Positions 1-10,000 are shown, numbered from the stretch's first letter. The stretch is 64,000 nucleotides of DNA from SBBG01 sp033717875 (GCA_033717875.1 JADDKJ010000013.1:1-64000), one strand, 5' to 3'. The notes: a model not told the origin generated them from the letters alone. Numbers and translations are program-made.

Positions 1-180
1 ATTGTTGCCTGGGCCCAGACCCGCCAGACCAACGGCTTCCTGGAGGCACTCAATGGGCTGTTTCAATCCGCCAAGCGCAAGGCGCGCGGCTACGGCAAAT
101 TCAGCACGATCCGTACCGTGATCTTCCTGATCGCCGGAAAGCTCGACTTCTCGAAGCTTAATCCCCATGTGGCGCGCTAA
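1..180 (+). CDS. ISL3-family transposase, C-terminal fragment (5' end outside window)
   Basis: Frame 1 is open from the first base to TAA at 178-180. The 59 visible residues include the segments TNGFLEALNGLFQSAKRKA and RTVIFLIAGKL, which match the C-terminal end of the DDE transposase domain of ISL3-type elements. The family makes a transposase of about 400 residues that cuts and pastes the element, so only the last sixth is here. Whether the gene is intact cannot be judged. Confidence 0.8.
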   Translation: MVAWAQTRQTNGFLEALNGLFQSAKRKARGYGKFSTIRTVIFLIAGKLDFSKLNPHVAR

Positions 181-731
181 CCCACTCGAATTTCAAAAGA
201 GCCGTAATAATTAATGCCCATCGCGGCGCTGGTGCTGTCGCTTATCCGGTACGAAAAATTGGGATTGAAATTGATGGTTTCGATCCGGCTTTCGGCCGGA
301 TGCGCCGCTCTTAATTGCGGCGGTGACCACAGCGCGGGAAACGTATTGCCCGGCCATTTCGTCTCCAGACCGAACGGGGTGCTGATGTTCAATCCCCAGC
401 TCCAATCCGCATTGCGGCGATTGGCAATATAGAGATTGGGGAGATAAGCCAATTCCTTATGGTCGCTATCGACTGTCGCCGCCCCGCCACGCGTGAAACT
501 CACGTCGTGGGTCAGGAATATCAACCCCGCCGCCAGTTGCGTACCGTCATGAAACGACATCGCCGCCGGATTATAGGCGAATGCCCCGATCTCCTTATGG
601 TTGGCAACCAACGCATTGCTCAACGCCGTCCCGGCGATCGACGCCTCCGGCAGACGGAAACCCGAAGCCTGCGCTTGCACACCGGCCAGACTCAATGATG
701 CCACCCCCACCACCGAAACAAACCGCTTCAT
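177..731 (-). pseudogene. fadL: FadL/OmpP1-family outer-membrane transporter, truncated by the IS
   Basis: The start is set at 731 (MKRFVSVVG), behind a GGGGGGG-containing ribosome site. A further in-frame extension to 848 has no support. Residues 1-22 form a signal peptide ending in QAQA|SG, followed by the conserved N-terminal FadL hatch segment (SGFRLPEASIAGTALSNA, AYNPAAMSF). FadL proteins are 14-strand barrels of about 430-450 residues that import long-chain fatty acids or hydrophobic compounds. Here homology ends after about 175 residues (SAAMGINYYG) at base 204. The last few residues and the stop (TAG, 177-179) come from the ISL3-type element. The barrel would be incomplete, so the gene is almost certainly inactive. 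No partner gene is nearby. Confidence 0.8.
182..203. repeat. Terminal inverted repeat of the ISL3-type element
   Basis: On the minus strand this reads GGCTCTTTTGAAATTCGAGTGG. ISL3-family ends commonly start GG(G)CTCTT. It begins directly beyond the transposase stop codon and ends where the fadL-like sequence starts, so it is read as the right end of the element. Confidence 0.6.
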
Positions 732-816
732 GCACCCCCCCTTCTCGATTAAAAAACACGAAACGCCTAGCATTGAGCAGGCGGCAAGAAAAAGCAAGGG
801 GTAAAAATGAACGATG

Positions 817-1269
817 TCAGAGAGAGGAAGGTTCAACCCGCAACACAAACGTCACCGGCCCATCATTGGTTAGCGTCACCTTCATGTCCGCACCAAACCG
901 GCCGGTGGCGATAGGGGAATACTGGTTGCGAGACTGCTGCATGAGATAATCGAACAAGCGCTCGCCTTCCGCCGGAGGCGCGGCGGGGGTGAAGCTGGGG
1001 CGCATGCCCTTGCGGGTATCGGCGGCGAGAGTGAACTGCGGCACCAGCAACAGGCCGCCGCTCACATCGCGCAGACTGAGATTCATTTTGCCTTCTGCAT
1101 CGGCGAACACACGATAGCCGAGCAGCCGTTCGAGCAAGCGATCGGCCTGTGCTTCGGTATCGCCCCGTTCCACACCAACCAGCACCAGCAGGCCGTGATA
1201 GATCGCGCCAATCACTTCGCCATCCACCACCACCTGAGCGGCACTGACCCGTTGCAACAGGCCGATCAC
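817..1269 (-). CDS. dtd: D-aminoacyl-tRNA deacylase
   Basis: This 150-residue protein has the normal length for the family. It carries both signature motifs: the PQFTL segment with Thr80 and the NDGPVTF segment at residues 135-141 (the cross-subunit Gly-cisPro motif). It hydrolyses D-amino acids (and glycine misloaded on tRNA-Ala) from tRNA in the cytoplasm, a proofreading step in translation. It starts at ATG 1267-1269, which overlaps the stop of the upstream prolyl aminopeptidase gene by four bases, so the two are co-transcribed and probably translationally coupled. Confidence 0.95.
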   Translation of the reverse strand: MIGLLQRVSAAQVVVDGEVIGAIYHGLLVLVGVERGDTEAQADRLLERLLGYRVFADAEGKMNLSLRDVSGGLLLVPQFTLAADTRKGMRPSFTPAAPPAEGERLFDYLMQQSRNQYSPIATGRFGADMKVTLTNDGPVTFVLRVEPSSL

Positions 1270-2216
1270 CGCAGGCGGCTGGCCATCGTCATCGTGGCCT
1301 TGATCAAGGCATCGGTGGTGCCGGGCTCGGCGGCGGAGTGTCCGGCATCGGCGATGATGCGCAGCTCGGCCTGCGGCCAGGTGCGCGACAGCTCCCAGGC
1401 ATTTTCGACCGGGCAGACCACATCATAGCGGCCATGCACGATCACGCCGGGAATATTGGACAAGCGATGGGCATCGCGCAGGATCTGGTTGGGCTCAAGA
1501 AAACTGTCATTGATGAAGTAGTGGCACTCGATGCGCGCCAGGCTCAGGGCCGTGGAGGGGTTGGCGAAATGGTCGATGACGTTCTTGTTGGGTTGCAGCG
1601 TCGCGGCGCGGCCTTCCCAGATCGACCATGCCTTGGCGGCGGCCATGCGCGCCAACTCGTCCTCGCCCGTCAGACGCTGGTAATAGGCGCGCACCATGTC
1701 CGCCCGTTCGGCTTCGGGGATGACGCGCACGTAATCTTCCCAATAATCGGGAAAGATACGGCTGGCACCCTCCTGGTAGAACCACTGGATTTCATGCGGC
1801 CGGCACAGGAAGACACCGCGCAGGATCAGCCCCAACACGCGCTCGGGATGGGTTTCGGCATACACGAGGCCGAGCGTCGAACCCCACGAACCGCCGAACA
1901 CCACCCAGCGTTCGATGCCGAGCTTCTGGCGTATCGCCTCCATGTCCGCCATCAGCGCTTGCGTGGTATTGCCCTTCAATTCGGCGTGCGGCGTGGAACG
2001 CCCAGAGCCGCGCTGGTCGAAGAGCACGATGCGGTAGTCGTTGGGATCAAAGAAACGGCGGTGGTAAGGCTCGCAGCCCGCTCCCGGCCCGCCATGCACG
2101 AACACCACCGGCAAGCCCTCGGGATTGCCGCATTCCTCGATATAAAGCACATGCGGCGACTCGACGGCGAACCGGTGCGTGGCGTAGGGCTTGATGTCGG
2201 GGTAAAGCTTGTACAT
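1266..2216 (-). CDS. pip: Prolyl aminopeptidase (proline iminopeptidase)
   Basis: This is a 316-residue alpha/beta-hydrolase of peptidase family S33. The oxyanion-hole motif HGGPGAG lies at residues 41-47 and the nucleophile elbow GGSWGS at 108-113 (Ser110). The late DxxCP and DAGHS segments carry the acid and the catalytic His. It removes N-terminal proline from peptides in the cytoplasm. Its length matches the family (about 313-320). It is the first gene of a two-gene unit with dtd, which it overlaps by ATGA. Confidence 0.93.
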   Translation of the reverse strand: MYKLYPDIKPYATHRFAVESPHVLYIEECGNPEGLPVVFVHGGPGAGCEPYHRRFFDPNDYRIVLFDQRGSGRSTPHAELKGNTTQALMADMEAIRQKLGIERWVVFGGSWGSTLGLVYAETHPERVLGLILRGVFLCRPHEIQWFYQEGASRIFPDYWEDYVRVIPEAERADMVRAYYQRLTGEDELARMAAAKAWSIWEGRAATLQPNKNVIDHFANPSTALSLARIECHYFINDSFLEPNQILRDAHRLSNIPGVIVHGRYDVVCPVENAWELSRTWPQAELRIIADAGHSAAEPGTTDALIKATMTMASRLR

Positions 2217-2231
2217 GGCTTCCAGTTACCC

Positions 2232-2297
2232 ATGTAGGATGCGCCGTGCGCACCAAGTGTTTCGTGAACGAATCGGTGCGCACGGCGCACCCTACAT
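2232..2297. repeat. Long inverted repeat of the TAGGGTGCG family (REP-like)
   Basis: Arms of 23 bases at 2232-2254 and 2275-2297 are complementary with one mismatch and enclose a 20-base loop. The arms begin ATGTAGG(A/G)TGCGCCGTGCGCACC. Related palindromes with the same GTAGGGTGCG core occur at 18465-18551 and 20559-20607. It sits between pip and the 3' end of typA. It has no T-tract, so it is more likely an interspersed palindromic repeat than a plain terminator. Confidence 0.75.
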
Positions 2298-2332
2298 CAA
2301 ACCTAAAAGCGGCGGGTGGTTCTCAGGTTAAA

Positions 2333-4153
2333 TCACGCCGAGCGCGAGGCGCGCTTGCGTTCGTGCTCCAGCAGCAGCTTCTTGCGCAGGCGCACAAAAT
2401 TGGGCGTCACCTCCACCAGCTCATCGTCGTCGATGAATTCCAGCGCCTGCTCCAGACTCATGCGGATCGGCGGCGTGAGGATGATATTTTCGTCCGAACC
2501 GGCGGCGCGGATGTTGGTGAGCTGCTTGGCCTTGAGCGGATTCACCACCAGGTCATTGTCACGCGAATGGATGCCGATCACCATGCCCTCGTACACCTCC
2601 TCGCCGGGATTGATGAACAAACGCCCGCGCTCCTGGAGGCTGAACAGCGCATAGGCCAAAACCTTGCCGGCGCCATTGGCGATCAGCACTCCATTGAGGC
2701 GCTGGCCGAAGTCACCTCGCTTCACCGGCCCGTAGCTGTCGAACACATGATACATCAGCCCCGTGCCTTGGGTAGCCGTCAGGAACTCGGTACGGAAGCC
2801 GATCAGTCCGCGCGCCGGGATGATGTAGTCGAGGCGTACACGGCCCTTGCCGTCGGGCACCATGTTCTTCAGCTCGCCACCGCGCATGCCGAGCTTCTCC
2901 ATCACACCGCCCTGGTGTTGCTCTTCCACATCCACGGCGAGTTGCTCGAAGGGCTCCTGTTTGACGCCGTCGATCTCTTTCATGATCACTTCGGGACGCG
3001 ACACGCCGAGCTCATAACCCTCGCGGCGCATGTTTTCAATGAGCACCGACAGATGCAGCTCGCCACGGCCGGAGACGCGGAACTTGTCCGGGTCCTCGGT
3101 ATCTTCCACGCGCAGCGCCACGTTATGGATCAGCTCCTTCTGCAGACGGTCGCGGATCTGGCGAGATGTGACGTACTTGCCGTCGCGGCCGGCGAACGGT
3201 GACGTATTGACCTGGAAAGTCATGCTCACAGTAGGCTCGTCCACGGCCAGCGGGGGCAGCGGCTCGACGCAGTTGGGATCGCACAGCGTATCGGAGATGT
3301 TGAGCTTATCGACGCCGGTGAAGGCGATGATGTCACCCGCCTGGGCATCGGGTACTTCGACGCGCTCCAGACCGTGGAAGCCGAAGATTTGCAGAATGCG
3401 CGCGTTGCGCCGGTTGCCGTCGCAATCCAGCACCGTCACGGCGGTGTTGGTCTTGATTTTGCCGCGCGTGACGCGGCCGATACCGATCACACCGACATAG
3501 CTGTTGTAGTCCAGCGAGCTGACCTGAAGCTGGAGCGGTCCTTCGGTATCGACTTGCGGCGGGCTGACATGCTGCACGACAGCCTCGAACAGCGGCGTCA
3601 TATCGCCAGAGCGTACCTCGGCGTCGAGGCCGGCATAACCCATCAGCGCAGAAGCGTAGACGATGGGGAAATCCAGTTGCTCATCGGTGGCGCCCAGCCG
3701 GTCGAAGAGATCGAAGGTCTGATCCACCACCCAGTCGGGACGCGCGCCGGGGCGGTCGATCTTGTTCACCACCACGATGGGACGCAAGCCGCACGCCAGC
3801 GCCTTTTGCGTCACGAAGCGCGTCTGCGGCATCGGGCCGTCCACGGCATCGACCAGCAGCAGCACCGAGTCCACCATCGACAGCACACGCTCCACTTCGC
3901 CGCCAAAGTCGGCGTGGCCGGGAGTGTCGACAATGTTGATACGATAGTCACGCCAGCGGAGCGCGGTATTCTTCGCCAGGATGGTGATGCCACGCTCTTT
4001 TTCCAGGTCGTTGGAGTCCATTACCCGCTCCTGCGCCTCGCCGCGCGTTTGCAGCGTGCCGGATTGTTGCAGCAGTTTGTCAACGAGAGTGGTCTTGCCG
4101 TGATCGACGTGGGCGATGATGGCGATGTTGCGTAATTTCTCGATAGAGTTCAT
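2333..4153 (-). CDS. typA: Ribosome-associated GTPase TypA/BipA
   Basis: The start is set at ATG 4151-4153 (MNSIEKLRNIAIIAH), giving 606 residues against 607 in E. coli; the open frame runs 14 codons further without support. G1 is AHVDHGKTT (residues 14-22), G3 is DTPGHADF and G4 is NKID, as in EF-G-like translational GTPases. A C-terminal region specific to BipA includes RGLIGFRTEFLTATQGTG. BipA binds the 70S ribosome and assists 50S assembly and growth at low temperature or under stress. It appears monocistronic: a strong terminator lies upstream (4245-4279) and a palindromic repeat downstream. Confidence 0.96.
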   Translation of the reverse strand: MNSIEKLRNIAIIAHVDHGKTTLVDKLLQQSGTLQTRGEAQERVMDSNDLEKERGITILAKNTALRWRDYRINIVDTPGHADFGGEVERVLSMVDSVLLLVDAVDGPMPQTRFVTQKALACGLRPIVVVNKIDRPGARPDWVVDQTFDLFDRLGATDEQLDFPIVYASALMGYAGLDAEVRSGDMTPLFEAVVQHVSPPQVDTEGPLQLQVSSLDYNSYVGVIGIGRVTRGKIKTNTAVTVLDCDGNRRNARILQIFGFHGLERVEVPDAQAGDIIAFTGVDKLNISDTLCDPNCVEPLPPLAVDEPTVSMTFQVNTSPFAGRDGKYVTSRQIRDRLQKELIHNVALRVEDTEDPDKFRVSGRGELHLSVLIENMRREGYELGVSRPEVIMKEIDGVKQEPFEQLAVDVEEQHQGGVMEKLGMRGGELKNMVPDGKGRVRLDYIIPARGLIGFRTEFLTATQGTGLMYHVFDSYGPVKRGDFGQRLNGVLIANGAGKVLAYALFSLQERGRLFINPGEEVYEGMVIGIHSRDNDLVVNPLKAKQLTNIRAAGSDENIILTPPIRMSLEQALEFIDDDELVEVTPNFVRLRKKLLLEHERKRASRSA

Positions 4154-4244
4154 AAGATGAAATTCAAAAGAACGATGAAAGGAGGCCGCGCACACGGGGA
4201 AGGCGGAATAAACAGGGCATTATACACGATATTTGTGACAAGGC

Positions 4245-4279
4245 ACAAAAAACCCGCCGTAACGGCGGGTTTTTTGTGG
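4245..4279 (-). terminator. Rho-independent terminator of the desaturase gene
   Basis: A 16-base perfect stem (CACAAAAAACCCGCCG with its complement) surrounds a 3-base loop and has a run of six T on either strand. It lies 17 bases beyond the desaturase stop codon on the minus strand and before the typA promoter region. It is symmetrical and would work in both directions. Confidence 0.9.
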
Positions 4280-4295
4280 ATAATTTAAGCCGTTG

Positions 4296-5501
4296 CTAGG
4301 CGGCTGACGCGCCCATGGTATACCCACGCAAGGACTTGGAGAAATCCTGGAGGCGCTTGATACCCGTCTCCTCGGCCTGGTGGCACCACTCTTGGAGGCT
4401 ATGCAACAGACTGTCCTGCGTTACTGTCGAGCGCTGCCAGATCTCCTGCAACTTCTGCCGGTACTGGTACACCGTCCTCAACTCCTGACTACGATCCAGC
4501 ACGCTGTGCAGCTGATTCCTGGCCGCCTCATCCATCAGCGACTGATCCCGAACCAGCAAACGGCGCCCGCGGGCAAGCAATGCACGGCAGGAATCATCGG
4601 CCTTGCGTAGCTCATCCTTGAGCACCGGCTGCACGACTTCCCGACCATAATGGGACAGCACGTGCAGGCGATTGACGATCACGGCGCGCAAGGTCTCCAT
4701 GTCTACGGCCTGCTTGCCGGCAACGATGACCGGCTCGGGCGCGACCTTCTTGACCTTGGCCAGGCCAAAAGTTTCCATCGTGCGGATATACAGCCAGCCG
4801 ATATCGAACTCCCACGGTTTGGAGGACAACTTGGCGGAACTGGGGAAGGCATGGTGGTTATTGTGCAGCTCTTCTCCGCCGATGATGATGCCCCACGGCA
4901 TGATGTTGGTGGAGGCATCCTGGGGTTCGTAGTTGCGATAACCCCAGTAATGGCCGATGCCGTTGATCATGCCCGCGGCGGTGATGGGGATCCACAGCAT
5001 CTGTACCGCCCAAATGGTGATACCGGCAACACCGAACAGCAAAATATCGGTGATCAGCATTAGGACGATGCCATATTTGCTATGGGGCGTATAAAGATGC
5101 CGCTCAATCCAGTCATCCGGGGTGCCGTGACCATATTTATCCAGGGTTTCCTGGTTCTTGGCCTCCTTGCGGTACAGCTCGGAGCCCTCCAGGAGTACCT
5201 TTTTGATGCCAAGGACCTGCGGGCTGTGCGGGTCTTCCTCGGTTTCGCACTTGGCGTGATGTTTGCGGTGAATCGCGGCCCAGGCCTTGGTGACCATGCC
5301 CGTGGTCAGCCACAGCCAGAAACGGAAGAAATGGCTAATGACGGGATGCAAATCCAGCGCGCGGTGCGCCTGGTGACGGTGCAGATAGATCGTCACGGCG
5401 GCGATGGTGATGTGAGTCATGATCAGCGCCGCGGCGACATAACCCCATACCGAAAAATTCAGCAGGCCGTTGGCCAGCAAATTCAATAACCAGTCATTCA
5501 T
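4296..5501 (-). CDS. Membrane acyl-CoA/acyl-lipid fatty acid desaturase with C-terminal helical extension
   Basis: This 401-residue membrane protein has the three histidine boxes of di-iron desaturases: HRHQAH (41-46), HRKHH (78-82) and HNNHH (213-217). Hydrophobic stretches flank the first box and precede the third, as in delta-9 desaturases of the Ole1/DesC type. It probably introduces a cis double bond in saturated acyl chains and so adjusts membrane fluidity. About 150 residues after the catalytic region (roughly 245-401) are charged and helical (e.g. RALLARGRRLLVRDQSLMDE). This tail is longer than in minimal family members and its role is unknown. It is a single gene with its own promoter (5572-5601) and terminator. 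Confidence 0.88.
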   Translation of the reverse strand: MNDWLLNLLANGLLNFSVWGYVAAALIMTHITIAAVTIYLHRHQAHRALDLHPVISHFFRFWLWLTTGMVTKAWAAIHRKHHAKCETEEDPHSPQVLGIKKVLLEGSELYRKEAKNQETLDKYGHGTPDDWIERHLYTPHSKYGIVLMLITDILLFGVAGITIWAVQMLWIPITAAGMINGIGHYWGYRNYEPQDASTNIMPWGIIIGGEELHNNHHAFPSSAKLSSKPWEFDIGWLYIRTMETFGLAKVKKVAPEPVIVAGKQAVDMETLRAVIVNRLHVLSHYGREVVQPVLKDELRKADDSCRALLARGRRLLVRDQSLMDEAARNQLHSVLDRSQELRTVYQYRQKLQEIWQRSTVTQDSLLHSLQEWCHQAEETGIKRLQDFSKSLRGYTMGASAA

Positions 5502-5571
5502 TTAATGAAAACCCCCGAAAATCGGATAGCTTAATAAAATACTACACAATTACCACATAATTAACATGGTT

Positions 5572-5601
5572 AATATACGCGGTCCTTTGAGTGGGCGTCA
5601 A
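5572..5601 (-). promoter_or_regulatory. Probable sigma-70 promoter of the desaturase gene
   Basis: On the minus strand TTGACG (5596-5601) and TATATT (5572-5577) are separated by 18 bases. Transcription would start about 65 bases before the desaturase start codon. The surrounding 5502-5734 interval (233 bp) is AT-rich and shows no open frame or repeat that I can support. Confidence 0.55.
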
Positions 5602-5734
5602 TATATTTATGTCATCCAGACAAAAGCACCTCTTGTATGGGGGTATTCCGGCAACAACTCAACCCCCGCCAGTCAAGCGCTCCTGAATAATACCTGAAAA
5701 ACACCTAAATGTAGCCAGATTCGCTCCATAACCG

Positions 5735-6949
5735 TCAAGTCCGGTATTCGGCGTTGATTTTCACGTAATCATAGGAAAAATCGCAGGTCCACACCTGATC
5801 GCGATGGGCGCCACGGCCAAGATGGATCCGCACCGTGATCTCGTCGCGCTTCATCACACCCTGCCCCAATTCCTCGCGATAAGAGGAATCGCGGCCGCCG
5901 TTGTGGACGATACGAACCTCATCGAGGTAAATCGACACCTTGCCCACATCCAGCCCAGCCAGGCCAGCCCGACCCACGGCGGCGAGGATGCGGCCCCAGT
6001 TGGGATCACTGGCGAAGAAGGCGGTCTTGACCAGCGGCGAATGGGCGACGGTGTAGGCGACCTGGGTGCATTCCTCGGGGCTGGCGCCTTCCAGCACTTC
6101 GATGGTGATGAGTTTGGTGGCCCCCTCGCCGTCGCGGACGATGGCCTGGGCAAGCACGGTGCACACCTCGGTCACCGCCGTGCATAGCGACTGCCAGGCC
6201 GCGCCGGATGCGCCGGTGATCGACACACCCTTGCCGGTGGCGATCAGCAGGCACGCATCGTTGGTGGAGGTGTCGCCGTCGACGGTGATGCGATTGAACG
6301 ATACGTCCACAGCCTCATTCAGACAGCGTTGCAGCAGTTGCGGATCGCACCCCGCATCGGTGGCGACGAAGGCCAGCATGGTAGCCATGTCGGGGCGGAT
6401 CATGCCCGAGCCTTTGGCGATGCCGGTGACGGTGACCGTCTGGCCATCGACCTTGATGCGACGCGTAGCGCCCTTGGCCACGGTGTCGGTGGTCATGATA
6501 CCATGGGCGGCCTCGGCCCAGCCGTCTTCGCTCAGCTTGGCGCAGGCTTCGGGCAATCCAGCGACGATTTTCTGCACTGGCAGTGGTTCACCGATCACGC
6601 CGGTGGAAAAGGGCAGCACTTGCCTGGCTTCGCAACCGGCCTGCTCCGCCAGAGCGGCACAACAGACATTGGCATCGCGCAGACCTTGATCGCCGGTGCC
6701 GGCGTTGGCGTTACCGGTATTGATCAACAAATAACGCGGCGCGGCGGCGGCAAGATGGTCGCGCGCCACGATCACCGGCGCGGCACAGAAGGCGTTGCGC
6801 GTGAACACTGCCGCGCAATGGGAACCCTCCGCCAGCTCCAACACCACCAGATCGCGCCGCCCGGGTTTCTTGATCCCCGCGCACGCCGTGCCCAGCCTCA
6901 CGCCCGCCACCGGATGCAGCTCCGGCAAGCCTGTCAGTCCTACTGCCAT
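5735..6949 (-). CDS. argJ: Bifunctional ornithine acetyltransferase / N-acetylglutamate synthase
   Basis: The start is set at ATG 6947-6949 (MAVGLTGLPE) behind GGAAAACAACC, giving 404 residues, the normal ArgJ length. The open frame extends upstream only through an interspersed hairpin (MPAKAGIQ artefact). The autoproteolysis site KGSGMIRPDMATMLAF is present; Thr190 becomes the nucleophile of the beta chain. The oxyanion segment STGVIGEPLP and the late NPNWGR-like segment (DPNWGRILAA) are also present. ArgJ transfers acetyl from N-acetylornithine to glutamate in the cyclic arginine pathway. No other arg genes are nearby. Confidence 0.95.
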   Translation of the reverse strand: MAVGLTGLPELHPVAGVRLGTACAGIKKPGRRDLVVLELAEGSHCAAVFTRNAFCAAPVIVARDHLAAAAPRYLLINTGNANAGTGDQGLRDANVCCAALAEQAGCEARQVLPFSTGVIGEPLPVQKIVAGLPEACAKLSEDGWAEAAHGIMTTDTVAKGATRRIKVDGQTVTVTGIAKGSGMIRPDMATMLAFVATDAGCDPQLLQRCLNEAVDVSFNRITVDGDTSTNDACLLIATGKGVSITGASGAAWQSLCTAVTEVCTVLAQAIVRDGEGATKLITIEVLEGASPEECTQVAYTVAHSPLVKTAFFASDPNWGRILAAVGRAGLAGLDVGKVSIYLDEVRIVHNGGRDSSYREELGQGVMKRDEITVRIHLGRGAHRDQVWTCDFSYDYVKINAEYRT

Positions 6950-6992
6950 GGTTGTTTTCCTTATCCGAATACCTAATGTTATCGAACCCTGG

Positions 6993-7012
6993 ATGCCCGC
7001 TTTCGCGGGCAT
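6993..7012. repeat. Interspersed hairpin ATGCCCGC-TTTC-GCGGGCAT
   Basis: A perfect 8-base stem with a 4-base loop lies between the RND permease stop (7031) and argJ. It belongs to the widespread proteobacterial class of GGATGCCCGC...GCGGGCATGAC repeats. It explains the spurious in-frame extension of argJ and may also act as a transcript end for the efflux operon. Confidence 0.7.
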
Positions 7013-7030
7013 GACAATTTTACATGATAT

Positions 7031-10000
7031 TCAGGCTTCCTCCGCAGCCGCCGGCCGCGGCGGGCGCCGCACAGCTCGAACCACTTTCCCCGCGATCCGC
7101 GTGGCATCGTCGATATAGGTGAATATCGCGGGCACCACCAGCAGGCTCAGCAGGGTGGAGGTAATCAGGCCGCCAATCACCGCGATCGCCATGGGCGAGC
7201 GGAAGCTGGGATCGGCGCCATAGCCCAGCGCCAGTGGCAGCATGCCGGCGCCCATGGCGATGGTGGTCATGACGATGGGGCGCGAGCGCTTGTGGCAGGC
7301 GTCCACCAGCGCCTCGAAGCGCGCCAGGCCGCGGCGGCGAGCGAGGATGGCGTAGTCGACGAGCAGGATGGAGTTCTTGGTCACGATGCCCATCAGCATA
7401 ATCAGGCCGATCATGGATGGCATGGACAAGGCCTTGCCAGTGAGCAACAGGCCGACGAAGGCCCCGCCGATGGACAAGGGCAGCGCCGCCAGGATGGTCG
7501 CCGGCTGCATGAAATCGTGGAACAACAGCACCAGCACGCCGTAGATGCACAACACGCCGATCAGCATGGCGATACCGAAGCTGGCGAACAGCGCCTGCAT
7601 CTCCTGTGCGTCGCCCAGTTGCGCGACGGTGACGCCGGGCGACAGCTCGCGCAGGGCGGGCAGTTGCATCGCCTCGGCATAGGCCTCGCCGAGCTGCCGG
7701 CTGCCGAGCTCCACTTCGAGAATGACGTTGCGGCTGCGATTGAGGCGATTGATCTCGGCCGGGCCGGACTCCAGCGACAAAGCCGCGACGGTGCCCAGCA
7801 TCACCGGGCCGTTGCGGCCGGGAACCAGCAGACGTTCCAGTTGCGCGAGATCGGCGCGCACCGCGCGGGGCAGCTTGACGCGGATCGGCACCTGGCGCTC
7901 GGCCAGGTTGAGCTTGGCGAGCGCCGTCTCATAATCGCCGGCGGTGGCGACGCGCACGGTCTCGGCGATGGCCTGAGCGGTGACGCCGAGATCGGCGGCG
8001 CGGGCGAAGTCCGGGCGCACGATGATCTCGGGTTGCGTGAGCGCGGCGCTGGAGCTCACGTTGCCCACGCCCCGAAGCGTGCGCAGCTCGCGCTCGGCGG
8101 CGCGGCTGGCGGCCAGCAGCGCCGCCGGGTCTTCGCTCTTGAGCACGATCTGCATCTTCACCCCGGTATCGGGCGGCCCGACCTTGAAGCGCGCGCCGGG
8201 AATGCCGTCCAGCCGGGCGCGCAACTGCGTCTCTATCTGCGACAAGGATTCGCGCCGCTCATTGCGATGCACCAGCGTGAGCGTGAGCACGGCGCGGCGC
8301 ACTTCGGCCGCCGTGCCCGGCGCGAACGCGTCGCCGCTCGACCCACCACCGATGGAACTGAACACGCCCCGTACCCCCGGCACCTCTTGCGCCGCGAGGC
8401 GGGCACGCTCCGCCGTGGCCCAGGTCTCGGCCAGGGTGCTGCCGGGCGGCAGCTCGATGTTGATCAAGGTCTGGTTGCGGTCCGAAGGCGGCACGAAGCC
8501 GGTCGGCAACAAGGGAATCAGCGACAGCGATCCGACGAAGAACAGCACCGCGGCGATCAAGGTGAGCAGCCGATGACGCAGGCACCAGCGCGCCATGCTC
8601 AGGTAGGCGCGCATGATCCAGCCGTCGCGCCGCACCGCCTCCTTGACCGGCTTGAGCATGTAAGCGGCCATCATCGGCGTGAGCAGGCGCGCCACCAGCA
8701 GCGAGGAGAGAATGGCCAGCACCGCCGCCCAGCCGAACTGCTTGAAGAACTTGCCGGGGATGCCGCCCATGAAGGCGGTGGGCAGAAACACCGCGACCAG
8801 CGCGAAGGTGGTGGCGATGACGGCGAAACCGATCTCATCGGCCGCCTCCATGGCCGCTTCATAGGGCGTCTTGCCCATACGCAAATGGCGCGCGATGTTT
8901 TCGATCTCGACGATCGCATCGTCCACCAGGATACCGATCACCAACGCCAGGGAAGTGAGCGTGACGGTATTGAGCGTGTAGCCGAACCAGTACATGCCGA
9001 GAAACGCCGGAATGATTGACAGCGGCAGGGCCACGGCGGCGATGAAGGTGGCCCGCCAGTCGCGCAGGAACCACCACACCACCAGCACCGCCAGCACCGC
9101 GCCCTCATAGAGCAGCGTCATCGAGCCATCGAAGTTCTCGGCGATGGGCGCGACGTTGTCGATGGACTCGACGAATCGCACGCCGGGATATTCATCGCGG
9201 AGTTGCGCCACGGCCTGGCGCGCGCCGTGGTTCGCATCACCCACCACGTCCAGTTCACTGGCGCCTTTGGTGCGGAAGACCTCGACCGCCACCACCGGCT
9301 TGCCGTCTTGCAGCGCCACCGCGCGCCGTTCAGCGGTGGTATCGGTCACCCTTGCCACTTGATCCAGCCGGATGCGCCGGCCATCGGCCAGCGGCAGTTC
9401 CAGGGCGCCCAACGCAGCCGCCGATTGCACAGTGGCGATGGTGCGCATCGTTTGTTCCGCGCCGCTCACTTCGCCGCGCCCGCCGGGCGCTTCCCGTTGC
9501 ACCTGACGCAACTGGCGCGAGACATCGGCGGCGCTCACCCCCAGCGCCGTCATGCGCTCGGCATCCAGCTCCACGCGGATCTCGCGCGTCACTCCACCGA
9601 GGCGCTTGACGCTGCCCACACCCGGCACCGCCAGCAGGCGCTTGGTCATGGTGTTATCGACAAACCAGGACAGCGCCTGCTCGTCGAGACTATCGGAGGA
9701 GAGGGTATAGGTGAGCAACACCCGTCCGGCGGTTGACACCTTGGTGACCACCGGGTCGCGCATCTCGTCCGGCAGATCGGCACGCACGCGCGACACGGCT
9801 TCGCGCACATCGTTCACCGCCTCGGCGCTGTCCTTATCGAGGATGAATTCCACAGTAATGCTGACAACGCCATCGAGCACATTGGTGAAGATGTTCTTCA
9901 CCCCCTGCAAGGTGGCGACCGCGTCCTCGATCTTGCGCGCCACCTCGACCTCCAGTTGCGCCGGCGCCGCGCCGGGCAGCGAGGCGGTGACGGTGACCAT

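Larger units (their letters stand above)
1..203 (+). mobile_element. Right end of an ISL3-family insertion sequence
   Basis: The window opens inside an insertion sequence. It holds the last 60 codons of a transposase (1-180) followed by a terminal sequence that, read inward, starts GGCTCTTTTGAAATTCG, typical of ISL3-family ends. The element appears to stop at about base 203, because beyond it the FadL-like reading frame on the minus strand becomes homologous to its family. The left end and any other cargo are outside the window. The exact boundary and the 8-bp target duplication (would be GTAATAAT at 204-211) are inferred, since the other junction is not visible. Confidence 0.75.

Noticed and set aside
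6950..7012. N-terminal extension of argJ beginning MPAKAGIQ
   Set aside because: This is translation of an interspersed hairpin repeat, a known source of false starts.
7292..9019. Open frame of 575 codons on the plus strand
   Set aside because: It is antisense to the RND permease, has low-complexity His/Gln/Arg/Gly composition and no domain.
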